Assembly (NCBI RefSeq): GCF_001298445.1
Contig: NZ_CP012036.1
Location: 3,377,351-3,441,350 of the forward strand
Direction: 5' to 3'
Origin: Nostoc piscinale CENA21
GTDB taxonomy: Bacteria; Cyanobacteriota; Cyanobacteriia; Cyanobacteriales; Nostocaceae
Length of the DNA stretch: 64,000 nucleotides
Below the pieces are notes generated by a model. The model saw only the letters and a program-made list of their open reading frames with translations, was not told where the DNA came from and ran no database searches. Position 1 is the stretch's first letter. Each line of letters opens with the position of its first letter. This document shows, one piece after another, positions 46,147-54,702 of the stretch. A program made the position numbers and the translations under genes.

Positions 46147-47049
46147 TTAATCTTGCAGTAGTTGTTTGGGTGTGACACCAAACCTGCGTTTGAAACACCT
46201 CGTCAAATGGCTCTGGTCAGAAAAACCCGTTCGGGCTGCAATCTCTGCAATACTCATTTCGCTGCTTTGTAATAAATACTTGGCTTGTTCAAGACGACAT
46301 TGCAAAATATATTGGTGGGGTGTAATTCCCATAGATTGTTTAAAAAGCCGAAGAAAATAATAAGGGCTGAGTTGGGTGATGGTGCTTAATTCAATTAATT
46401 TCAAATCCTGATGAAGATGCTCATGAATATACTGTGTTACTTGTCGTAAGGCGGATTGAGATAAACCTTGTGAATAACTAGAGAGCTTAGGCTTGGTAAC
46501 ACAGTAGTTGCGTAATAGATGAATTGCTAATGTTGTTTGCAGACTATCAATCAGCAAATCACCACCAAATTTACTCAATTCTACTTCCTGCCTTAAAGTG
46601 ATAAAAATGCCTTGAATTAAAGCATCAGACTGACTCATACACTGGGGGATAAGTTCGATGTGATCTGCTGCTACTAAATCTTGACCAATCTGCTTTAGTA
46701 GAATAGGCTCAATTGCCAAAACTATAAACTCAACTGAGGTATTCCAGTTACAACGGTGGGAAATTTGAGCAGGAATGATTGCACAATCTCCCTGTTTGCG
46801 TGTTTCATGGTAAAGCTTACCGTCTAACCACCGTTCTCCGGTGGAGCATAAAGGTAAATTGGCAGAAGTCGGCGCATAAGCAATCACATGGGTTGTGTGT
46901 TGATGTTCAGCAATTTCAAATTTAGGCTGTTGAAAAACCTCCAGGTGTAAATTCCGCCAACCTGCGCTTGATAACACCGAAGGTTGGGGCAGAAGTGAAT
47001 CTGCTGCATTCGGTTGACGGTAATCTAGTTTGATGGCTTTTTCCAACAT
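46147..47049 (-). CDS. AraC-family transcriptional regulator
   Basis: Protein of 300 residues from ATG 47049; the TTG at 47109 is less likely. The N-terminal 180 residues look like a cupin-type sensing domain (ISHRCNWN). The C-terminal 100 residues hold two helix-turn-helix units (LKLIELSTITQLSPYYFLRL and SIAEIAARTGFSDQSHLTRC) and RRFGVTPKQL. Effector and targets are unknown. The dienelactone hydrolase gene 93 bp downstream is a possible target. Confidence 0.9.
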   Translation of the reverse strand: MLEKAIKLDYRQPNAADSLLPQPSVLSSAGWRNLHLEVFQQPKFEIAEHQHTTHVIAYAPTSANLPLCSTGERWLDGKLYHETRKQGDCAIIPAQISHRCNWNTSVEFIVLAIEPILLKQIGQDLVAADHIELIPQCMSQSDALIQGIFITLRQEVELSKFGGDLLIDSLQTTLAIHLLRNYCVTKPKLSSYSQGLSQSALRQVTQYIHEHLHQDLKLIELSTITQLSPYYFLRLFKQSMGITPHQYILQCRLEQAKYLLQSSEMSIAEIAARTGFSDQSHLTRCFKRRFGVTPKQLLQD

Positions 47050-47109
47050 TTTGCTTGGTATGAAAAGCTGACCTTTAGCGGATAGGTTATACCAATTCAC
47101 AATTCGCAA

Positions 47110-47185
47110 TGACGCGACGCTCGTTCCTCGCTAACGCTTCGCTATCGCAGGCTCGCTACCGCTACGCTAACGCAATTGATAAATC
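47110..47185. repeat. GC-rich interspersed repeat upstream of AraC gene
   Basis: Overlapping short palindromic units GCTAACGC, GCTCGCTACCGCTACGC and GACGCGACGC in an otherwise AT-rich gap of about 185 bp. This is typical of cyanobacterial interspersed repeats. No gene is seen. Confidence 0.6.
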
Positions 47186-47294
47186 CTGACTTGACAAGGG
47201 TTTCTGGGTTTGGATCTGTATCAGAATTTTAGTGAAATGGTATTAGAAGCCCACAAGAGTTATGTTTATGCACTACTTTAGTCTTGCTGCACCA

Positions 47295-48695
47295 CTAAGG
47301 CAAGGTTCTTGCACTCACAGTCCGTTGGAGATTAGCTAAAGCCCGGTTGTAATCTAAAATTGCGGTGACTCGATTACCTTCGGCTCTGGTTAAGTCATTT
47401 TCCGCTTCGATGACTTCTGTTTGTGTACCAACACCAGCTTGATATCTAATTCTGGCGATGTTTAGTGCTTCTCTAGCTTGTTCTAAACCCACACTAGAAG
47501 TCTGCACATTATCTAAATTAGAACGTAGTTGAGCGTAGTATTGTTCAACATTAAAGCGAATTTGGTCACGCTGATTGGCAAATTGAGTTTCGGCGATCGC
47601 TATATTAGCTCTAGCTTGCGCCGCTCTAGCTCTAGCTGCTCCACCATCAAATAAATTTGTACTGGCTTGCAGTCCAATAGAATAACCATCAGTGACGCTG
47701 GCAGTATCATTAAAGCGATCGAGTAAGTTATAACTTGTTACTAAACTAACTTGCGGTCTTACCTGCGCTAGTGCCTGTCGTCGCTGTTGTTCGTAAATGT
47801 TTCTTTGGGCTACTTGTTGGCGCAATTCTGGGCGATTTTGAAAAGCTTCAATAATAGTTTGTTCTAAGGTTGGTTGCCAAAGACCTGCTAATGCCACTGT
47901 ATCTGCTGCTGTAATATCTACTAACTGGGGTAAACTGAGCAATGTCCCAAACTGACGACGGGCAATTTGCTGGTCTGATAGGGAATTAGTTAAATCTTGT
48001 TGAGCATTAGCCAAGTTTACCTGAGCTTGTAGTACATCAAATCTTGTCCCTACACCCGCTCTTTCTCTGGCTTGAGCATCTTGTAAACTGGCTTGAGCAT
48101 TGGCTACCGCAGATTGATTAATTCGGACTTGTTCATCAGCTTGCTGCAAATTGTAATATTGAGTTTTGACATTTAGTTCAATTTCTCTAGATTGGTTTTC
48201 AACATCTAACTCATCTATGCGTAACTGTTCTTCGGCTTCTTTGATAACCGCTTGACGATTACCGGATGTGTAGAGGTCATAATTCAGTTGTGCTGTACCG
48301 TTAAACGAAGTACTAGGTTGAGAATCATTACTACTAAAGCCATTACCACTATTTGTCACACTCCCATTAATATCAAGACTAGGAAACAAACTCGCTTGAG
48401 ATTCTCTCAGTGCCGCACGACTGCGTTCTAACTCTAAAATTGTGACTTGTAAAGTACGATTATTGCGTCTGGCTAATTCTAAAGCCTGTGACAAACTCAA
48501 AGGTACAGTTTTTTGAATCTGCACCTCTTCTGGTTTAGTGGGAAATTGTAGCGGATTAGCACTAGGATTTAAATTTGTGGTGGGAATTTGTGGTGTTGTC
48601 TGCGGTGGAGTTTGAGCGTTGATGCTTTTTGGTACAGCAGAAATTAACAGAGCGATCGCTACAAAAATCCAGGTAGAATGCACAGAAGATAGCAT
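47295..48695 (-). CDS. TolC-family outer membrane efflux protein
   Basis: Protein of 466 residues with a signal peptide (IFVAIALLISAVPKSINA). The mature part has the twofold TolC helical repeat: SLSQALELARRNNRTLQV starts the first half, LEQARE-type coiled coils and RYQAGVGTQTEVIEAENDL the second. It forms an outer-membrane channel. Last gene of an adaptor, permease, ATPase, TolC series on one strand, so it probably completes this exporter. Confidence 0.93.
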   Translation of the reverse strand: MLSSVHSTWIFVAIALLISAVPKSINAQTPPQTTPQIPTTNLNPSANPLQFPTKPEEVQIQKTVPLSLSQALELARRNNRTLQVTILELERSRAALRESQASLFPSLDINGSVTNSGNGFSSNDSQPSTSFNGTAQLNYDLYTSGNRQAVIKEAEEQLRIDELDVENQSREIELNVKTQYYNLQQADEQVRINQSAVANAQASLQDAQARERAGVGTRFDVLQAQVNLANAQQDLTNSLSDQQIARRQFGTLLSLPQLVDITAADTVALAGLWQPTLEQTIIEAFQNRPELRQQVAQRNIYEQQRRQALAQVRPQVSLVTSYNLLDRFNDTASVTDGYSIGLQASTNLFDGGAARARAAQARANIAIAETQFANQRDQIRFNVEQYYAQLRSNLDNVQTSSVGLEQAREALNIARIRYQAGVGTQTEVIEAENDLTRAEGNRVTAILDYNRALANLQRTVSARTLP

Positions 48696-48828
48696 AAGGG
48701 TTACTGAAAATAGGGAGTAGGGAGTGGGGAGTAGTTAATAAGTTTAAATTACTTAATTTTGTCTGACTATCACCTGAGTGAATGATATCCGCGTACATCT
48801 GCGGTTAATTATGCTGTAATTACCCAAC

Positions 48829-49500
48829 TCAACCAACAATTAAACCATCTTGGACGCGAATAGTTCTTTTCGTTTGCGCCGCAATATCTGGTTCATGGGT
48901 CACAATCACAATTGTGATACCTTGCTCATTCAGTTCTGTGAGCAAATTCATAACTTCATAAGAAGTTTCTGTATCTAACGCACCTGTTGGTTCATCTGCT
49001 AAAACTAATGCTGGTCGATTAACTAAAGCACGCGCGATCGCTACTCGCTGTTGTTGTCCTCCAGAAAGTTGACTCGGACGGTTGAGAATGCGTTCAGCTA
49101 ATCCTACTCTTGTTAAAGCTGCTAAAGCTCTTTCCCGACGTTTGCGTTTGGGTAAATTAGCATAAACCATCGGTAACATTACATTTTCTAGTGCTGTTGC
49201 TCTTGCCAATAAATTAAATTGTTGAAACACAAAACCTATCCTTTGATTGCGGATATAAGCTAATTCATCGTCATCAAAAGTAGTTAAGTTTCTGCCTTCA
49301 AAAATATAGTTACCATTGGTAGGTCTATCTAAACATCCCAGAATGTTCATGAGTGTCGATTTACCCGAACCTGAAGCACCCATAATTGCAACATATTCCC
49401 CCTCTTCAATTGATAAGTGAATACCTTTGAGAATCGGAACACTCATTTCTCCGAGTTTGTATGTTTTTGTGATAGATTCCATCCAAATCATTGTAGTCAT
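48829..49500 (-). CDS. MacB-type ABC transporter ATPase
   Basis: ATPase of 223 residues with Walker A GASGSGKST, Q-loop FVFQQFNLL, signature LSGGQQQR, Walker B LVLADEPTGALD and switch His VTHEP. The LolD/MacB type is clear from FNLLARATALENV and PTGALD. It energises the FtsX-like permease encoded 130 bp upstream (49631-50920). Confidence 0.95.
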   Translation of the reverse strand: MTTMIWMESITKTYKLGEMSVPILKGIHLSIEEGEYVAIMGASGSGKSTLMNILGCLDRPTNGNYIFEGRNLTTFDDDELAYIRNQRIGFVFQQFNLLARATALENVMLPMVYANLPKRKRRERALAALTRVGLAERILNRPSQLSGGQQQRVAIARALVNRPALVLADEPTGALDTETSYEVMNLLTELNEQGITIVIVTHEPDIAAQTKRTIRVQDGLIVG

Positions 49501-49630
49501 ATTTTTGAGTGCTGAGTAATGAGTGCTGAGTGAAAATCTTAGTTATGGAGTAATTTTATTTAATATATGAATAGAAAAGACAAGGGAGACAAAGCGGACA
49601 CGGTAGAAGTTTTCATTTTAAAAAATGAAT

Positions 49631-50920
49631 TTAATCACTTCGTAAAGCTGTAATCGGGTCTAATTTCGCAGCATTACGAGCGGGAATTACACCAGCAACT
49701 AAACCAACAAATAACGAAAGTCCAAAACCCACAATTACTGATGCCACAGAAATTACAAAGGGAAATTTAAAAATACTTGATGCGCCAAAGGCAATTAAAA
49801 TACCACTGCCCATACCAATACCACCACCGACAATAGAAATCACGATCGCCTCAGCTAAAAATTGATTGAGAATCGCTGAATTAGTTGCTCCGACTGCTTT
49901 ACGAATGCCAATTTCTCTGGTTCGTTCTACTACAGAAACTAGCATAATATTGGCAATACCAATGCCACCGACTACCAGAGAAATCCCGGCGATCGCTACT
50001 ACCATAATCGTAAATAAACCGACAACATTAGTAAAGGTACTAACAATATCAGCTTGATTCGTAATCCGAAAATCATCAGGTTGGGGGGGATAGATTTCGT
50101 GACGCAAGCGCAAAATATTAGTAACTTGAAATTGCGCCGCTTCTAACTTATCTTGATTACTAGATTTGATTAAAATACCATTTACCGAAACACCAGTTAA
50201 AGCATTATTTCCGACTAATCTTCCCGACATACTAGTTAAGGGAATAAAAATTTGGTCATCTCTATCCATCGGCCCTTGAGCGCCTTTCGGTTCCATAATG
50301 CCAATGACTTCATAAGTTTCTCCCTGAATCCGAATTTGTTCACCAATGACTTGAGTACTATTGCCAAATAATGTCCTTTTGACTGTCGGCCCAATCACTG
50401 CCACTTGCTTACTAGAATCGAGTTCTTCTTGGGTGAAAAATCGCCCTTCTTGGGGATGAGTATTGCGTGCATCGGGATAATTTAAGTCTGTACCGTAGAT
50501 TGTGGTGGAAGTATTTTCGCCACCATATACTACTTGAGCATTTCTTTGCAGATATGCTGAAACCAAATCGGCTGATGGTGCTTGTTGAGCGATCGCTTTG
50601 GCATCTTCCCAAGTTAAAGTACTGGTAGAACCCACACCTTGACGGATATTTCCACTCCTGGCTGCACCCGCTAAAACTTGCAATACATCTGTTCCTAGTG
50701 CTTGAATTTGGTTCTCAACACTTTTCTGCACCCCTTGACCAACAGAAGTAATCGCAATCACAGACGCAATACCAATAACCACCCCTAGCATCGTCAACCC
50801 TGTGCGTAATTTATTACTCCACAGCGTTTCTACAGCCATTGATATGATTTCAGTCAACGGCACTGTAGACTTACTAGGTCTTTTTTGAATTTTGGGAATT
50901 TTAGATAAACTCTGAAGCAT
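49631..50920 (-). CDS. MacB-type FtsX-like ABC permease
   Basis: Protein of 429 residues. One N-terminal membrane segment (RTGLTMLGVVIGIASVIAI), a large periplasmic domain and three C-terminal membrane segments, the MacB/FtsX layout. VVERTREIGIRKAVGAT is the hallmark loop, and VIPARNAAKLDPITALR ends the protein. It works with the ATPase at 48829-49500, adaptor at 51117-52667 and TolC at 47295-48695. Confidence 0.94.
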   Translation of the reverse strand: MLQSLSKIPKIQKRPSKSTVPLTEIISMAVETLWSNKLRTGLTMLGVVIGIASVIAITSVGQGVQKSVENQIQALGTDVLQVLAGAARSGNIRQGVGSTSTLTWEDAKAIAQQAPSADLVSAYLQRNAQVVYGGENTSTTIYGTDLNYPDARNTHPQEGRFFTQEELDSSKQVAVIGPTVKRTLFGNSTQVIGEQIRIQGETYEVIGIMEPKGAQGPMDRDDQIFIPLTSMSGRLVGNNALTGVSVNGILIKSSNQDKLEAAQFQVTNILRLRHEIYPPQPDDFRITNQADIVSTFTNVVGLFTIMVVAIAGISLVVGGIGIANIMLVSVVERTREIGIRKAVGATNSAILNQFLAEAIVISIVGGGIGMGSGILIAFGASSIFKFPFVISVASVIVGFGLSLFVGLVAGVIPARNAAKLDPITALRSD

Positions 50921-50960
50921 ATTAACTTAGAATGGCGTAAATATTTGTAGTTTGGGAAAG

Positions 50961-51104
50961 GCAGGAGGCAGGAGGAAAGAGGGTTTTAGTTTAACGAACT
51001 TTTCTTCACATAGTTTTGTTTTTTTCCACAAGCTTATTTAGCAATCCTCAATAATTCACAAATATCTCTCCCTTGTCTCCTTTGTCCCCCTTGTCCCCCC
51101 TATC
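50961..51104. repeat. Interspersed repeats between permease and adaptor
   Basis: 50961-50975 is a GCAGGAGG tandem unit as at 10530, 12430 and 34557. 51066-51104 is an inverted CCTTGTC heptad repeat array. No gene is seen in the 196-bp gap. Confidence 0.7.
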
Positions 51105-51116
51105 CCTCCTTCAACA

Positions 51117-52667
51117 TTACCGAGGAGAACGACCACCGCCACCAGAAGAACGGCCGCCGCCACCACCAACACCAGGAAATACTCCTCCCCGTGGCGTTGA
51201 CTGGGGTCTTGAACCGGGCGGGAAACTTAGCAAGACTTTTTCATCACCTGTTAATCCAGACTTCACTTCTGTAAAGTTATTCACAGTCACGCCAGTTTCA
51301 ATGCGGGTGAATACAGGTTGATCATTCGCTCCTAAAACATACACGCCTGTGGCTCTTTCTCGGCGCACAACTGAGGCGGTGGGGACGACTAAAGCATTTT
51401 CTAGCTCACCAACTTGAAATTCTGCATCGACATTCATCCCTGACCGGAGTAGGTTTTCTGGGTCAGAGAGAGAGGCTTTCACCTGAAAACTAGTCACGTT
51501 CTGCTCGACGGTTGCTTGCGCCGCAATTTGACTGACTTTCCCCTCAAAAACCTTTCCTGGGTAAGCATCAGCTTTAATTGTCACTGGTTGACCAAGGCGA
51601 ATTTTGGCAATGTTTGATTCTGATAAATTGGCGACAACTTGATTCACCGAGGCTAAAGCCAAAATCGAAGAAGAAGTGGCGGAAGAAACAGAACTACCTG
51701 AAGTTGTGGGAGTTACGAAAGCGCCAGGATCAGCGAATTTTTGCGTTACCACACCATCAAAAGGTGCGCGAAGAATAGTGTCGTTGATATCCGCTTGAAT
51801 GTTTTGCAGTGAACCACGAGCGGAAATAACTTGAGCGCGAGCAACGTCAATATCTTCTGGGCGGTTTCCGGCTTTTAGTAATGCCAAAGCTTCTTGTCGC
51901 TGTTTCACGGTCGCCCTAGCTTGTTGAATATCTTCTGAACGTGAACCAGCTTGTTGTAAGGCTAATGCTTGTTGCGCTTCATTAACTTGGGCTTGGGCGC
52001 TGTCACGGGCTGACCGTTTTTGAATCACTGTTTGCAGGGAAATAGCCCCAGAGTTATATAGCTGTTGATTACGCTTTAAATCATCCTCGGCTTGAACTAA
52101 GCTGGCTTGGGCGCTTCTTAACCTTGCTTGGGCTTGGGCAATATCTTGGGGACGGTTCCCGGCTTCGACTTTTTGCAGATTTGCTTCGGCTTCGTCGAGT
52201 TGGGCTTGGGCTTGGGCGATATCTTGAGGACGATTCCCGGCTTGGGCTTTTTGCAGATTGGCCTCGGCTTGGGCTAACTGTCCTTGGGCTTGTACTAAAC
52301 TACCCCGCAGGTTGGAATCATCCATATAAGCGAGAATTTGTCCTTTTTTGACCGAATCACCTTCTTTAACCAGCAAGGTTTTGAGTACACCCGAATTTTT
52401 CGGACTAACGTTAATGGAGCGTTCCGGTTTGACTGTACCATTAGCCGAAACTGCGATCGCTAAATTTCGTCTCTCTACTGATTGTGTTAATATCTTTTGC
52501 CTAGCTTCTTGGCGCGGCACTACCGCCACTCGATAATAAACTCCATAGCCAATTCCACCCAACAGACCGAGCATGAGTAACCACAGTAACCAATTATACT
52601 TTTTTCGCTGTTTCTGTTCTAAAGGTAGAGCTGATGAATCTACAGGGTTTGATGTATCAAGTTTCAT
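51117..52667 (-). CDS. MacA/HlyD-type periplasmic adaptor
   Basis: Protein of 516 residues. One N-terminal membrane anchor (WLLWLLMLGLLGGIGYGVYY), a lipoyl half-motif (VSPKNSGVLKTLLVKEGDSV), a long coiled coil, the second lipoyl half (ILRAPFDGVVTQKFADPGAFV) and beta-barrel parts. The coiled coil contains copies of AGNRPQDIAQAQA about 25 residues apart, so it is lengthened by internal duplication. The C-terminus is rich in Gly, Arg and Ser (GVGGGGGRSSGGGG). It joins the permease to TolC. First gene of the exporter operon. Confidence 0.93.
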   Translation of the reverse strand: MKLDTSNPVDSSALPLEQKQRKKYNWLLWLLMLGLLGGIGYGVYYRVAVVPRQEARQKILTQSVERRNLAIAVSANGTVKPERSINVSPKNSGVLKTLLVKEGDSVKKGQILAYMDDSNLRGSLVQAQGQLAQAEANLQKAQAGNRPQDIAQAQAQLDEAEANLQKVEAGNRPQDIAQAQARLRSAQASLVQAEDDLKRNQQLYNSGAISLQTVIQKRSARDSAQAQVNEAQQALALQQAGSRSEDIQQARATVKQRQEALALLKAGNRPEDIDVARAQVISARGSLQNIQADINDTILRAPFDGVVTQKFADPGAFVTPTTSGSSVSSATSSSILALASVNQVVANLSESNIAKIRLGQPVTIKADAYPGKVFEGKVSQIAAQATVEQNVTSFQVKASLSDPENLLRSGMNVDAEFQVGELENALVVPTASVVRRERATGVYVLGANDQPVFTRIETGVTVNNFTEVKSGLTGDEKVLLSFPPGSRPQSTPRGGVFPGVGGGGGRSSGGGGRSPR

Positions 52668-53272
52668 AACTGTGTCCGTTGTCCAAAATGGCTACCAAGC
52701 TAGTTATCTAAGTCCCAGCACTTAGATGCTCGGACTTTAAATTGTCTAATCTTATACTATCTTTATAGTGACTATATAAGCAGAAGATTTAAAGTTTGCA
52801 TTTTATTATCAGCTAAAACGGACTGTTTTTTTATATGACTAAAGTCACTAATAATTTTTCATTCGTATGTGACTAAAGTCATTAATTGATGATGAAATTA
52901 ATGACTTTTAATTTCAGAATTGAAGTTAATTTAATAGATGTTTAATTAAACTTCTATTTATTGTCAATCTATATTTAGGAAGAAAAATTTAAAATTATTA
53001 GTTTTCTATTACTTTAACTATCAGAATATTTTTAACCAAAGAAGTTGATATCTTAAAACTACGCTGATAAATTAATTAAAAATAGAAGTTATACAAAAAC
53101 TGGGATAAAACTGTTCAGTCTTACCCCGTGGGAAGGTAGAGCTTACGCCCATATAAGTGTTATCAGAAAATACAAAAAGTAAGAATTCAAACTCCAGGTT
53201 AAAAAGTTTATTACTCCTGCTTTCTGCCTTTCTCATCAAACCTTGGGTTTTTACTCAAGACAAAACCTAACT
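52668..53272. promoter_or_regulatory. 605-bp gap with two TGACTAAAGTCA palindromes before the exporter operon
   Basis: Two identical 12-bp palindromes TGACTAAAGTCA lie at 52836-52847 and 52870-52881, 34 bp apart, with a half-like ATGACTTTTA at 52910-52919. They are 169-214 bp upstream of the adaptor start and may bind a dimeric regulator. The rest is AT-rich; no gene is seen. Confidence 0.5.
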
Positions 53273-54577
53273 TTAATTAGCCACAATTCCTTGTGGAAAG
53301 CTATTATTTACTGAGGGTATTAATTGGGGTGAAGAAGGTACTTCAGTGACAGTTCCGTCATATCGGTTGACTCTCAGCACAGATATTCGGTTATTCGCAA
53401 CGCTGATAGCTGGTTGAGAAACAACGTGCAGAAATGATTCTGTAGAATCTAAAGCTAGTTGAGCGGTACCAGTACCCATCTCACCCCTGAGTACAACCCT
53501 CTGAATTTCTACTGGTGTGCTGGGGTCTCTTCCGATATCATAGACAGTCACACTATTATCACCAGGATTTGTGGTGTAAAGACGAGTTCCAGCACGATTA
53601 GTTACCAGCCAGCAAATTGCTCTACCCGAATTAGGTACGGTTCTCAGGAGGTGTAAATCTCCATCAGGCTCGTAAGAGTAGACTCCCAATTGATTGCTGA
53701 GTGTAAAACCTACATACAAAATTGGTCGACGGGGATGAACTTGAAGCCCCAGTGTTAGACCTATAGGATTGGGCGGAAATGCGGCTGGAGGTAGTTGTTG
53801 TGGTGAGCTTGGGCTTTGTTGCAGACGACCATTAGGAAGAATTTGATAAGAGCGCAATAAACCAGTCCCTCCGTCCATACCAAAAAGCAAACGTTTGTTA
53901 GGAGAAATGAGTGCTTGAGTTGGTAGAGAACCTCTGGGAACAGAAGCTGTAGAATTTGGAATAGGAATCAGTCTGCCCTTGGGAGTGACGCGGAAGGTAG
54001 TATAGTTCGGTAAAGAATCGCTGGCTTCCTGGCTAGGAATTTGCGGTAATAAGTTTTGATTAACTACAGTTAAAATATCGCCAGCTAGACCAAGACTAAC
54101 TGGCTGAACTCCACCGCTAGGAAATGGTGATCCTTCTACAGGAGAAAGACTACCATCTTGATGGATATCAAAAACAGCAATAGTATTTGATCCTGAATTC
54201 ACCGCAAACAGCCGCGTTTTTTCAGGGTTAACAATCACTTCTTGATCAGAAGCAAAGGCTGTAATGAAAAAAGGGCCTCTTCCCACAATGGAAGCATTAG
54301 GAAAACCTGCACCGCCAGTTGGAAAAAACGGTGTAGATAATGGTGTGAGCATACCCAAAGCATCACGTCGAAAACCAAGAATAGAGTTAGCATTGGGAGT
54401 TGGAATGTTGCTTTGAGTGTAAACAATACCAGTTAAACGAGACCATTGATACCATTGGGCATTCGCACTTTGAATTGCTAATCCGCCTGTCAGTACAAGG
54501 GCTGTTATACCAGTGAGTGTCAACAATTTTCGCGAACGCTGACGATTATTTTTGTTAGTTTTAGAGATAATATTCAT
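53273..54577 (-). CDS. Secreted beta-propeller protein, lactonase-like
   Basis: Protein of 434 residues from ATG 54577 (AGGG 8 bp upstream); GTG 54601 is a weaker choice. A signal peptide is clear (LLTLTGITALVLTGGLAIQSANA). The rest is a seven-bladed-propeller pattern with repeats such as LFAVNSGSNTIAVFDIHQDG, LYVGFTLSNQLGVYSYEPDG and LYTTNPGDNSVTVYDIG, as in the 6-phosphogluconolactonase (Pgl-type) family. Export suggests a role other than sugar metabolism; its function is unknown. Confidence 0.85.
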   Translation of the reverse strand: MNIISKTNKNNRQRSRKLLTLTGITALVLTGGLAIQSANAQWYQWSRLTGIVYTQSNIPTPNANSILGFRRDALGMLTPLSTPFFPTGGAGFPNASIVGRGPFFITAFASDQEVIVNPEKTRLFAVNSGSNTIAVFDIHQDGSLSPVEGSPFPSGGVQPVSLGLAGDILTVVNQNLLPQIPSQEASDSLPNYTTFRVTPKGRLIPIPNSTASVPRGSLPTQALISPNKRLLFGMDGGTGLLRSYQILPNGRLQQSPSSPQQLPPAAFPPNPIGLTLGLQVHPRRPILYVGFTLSNQLGVYSYEPDGDLHLLRTVPNSGRAICWLVTNRAGTRLYTTNPGDNSVTVYDIGRDPSTPVEIQRVVLRGEMGTGTAQLALDSTESFLHVVSQPAISVANNRISVLRVNRYDGTVTEVPSSPQLIPSVNNSFPQGIVAN

Positions 54578-54702
54578 CAATTTACCCTGGGAAATAACCA
54601 CATACAGTATGTAGAAATATCACAGTTGATCTGAGAATTTATGCGAATTTCTCAGATTATTTCCGGGTAATCAATTATGCTTCTGTACAAGTAGAGGAAA
54701 CT

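Noticed and set aside
51073..51321. 82-codon Pro-rich plus-strand frame
   Set aside because: Antisense of the Gly-rich adaptor C-terminus and of the CCTTGTC repeat.
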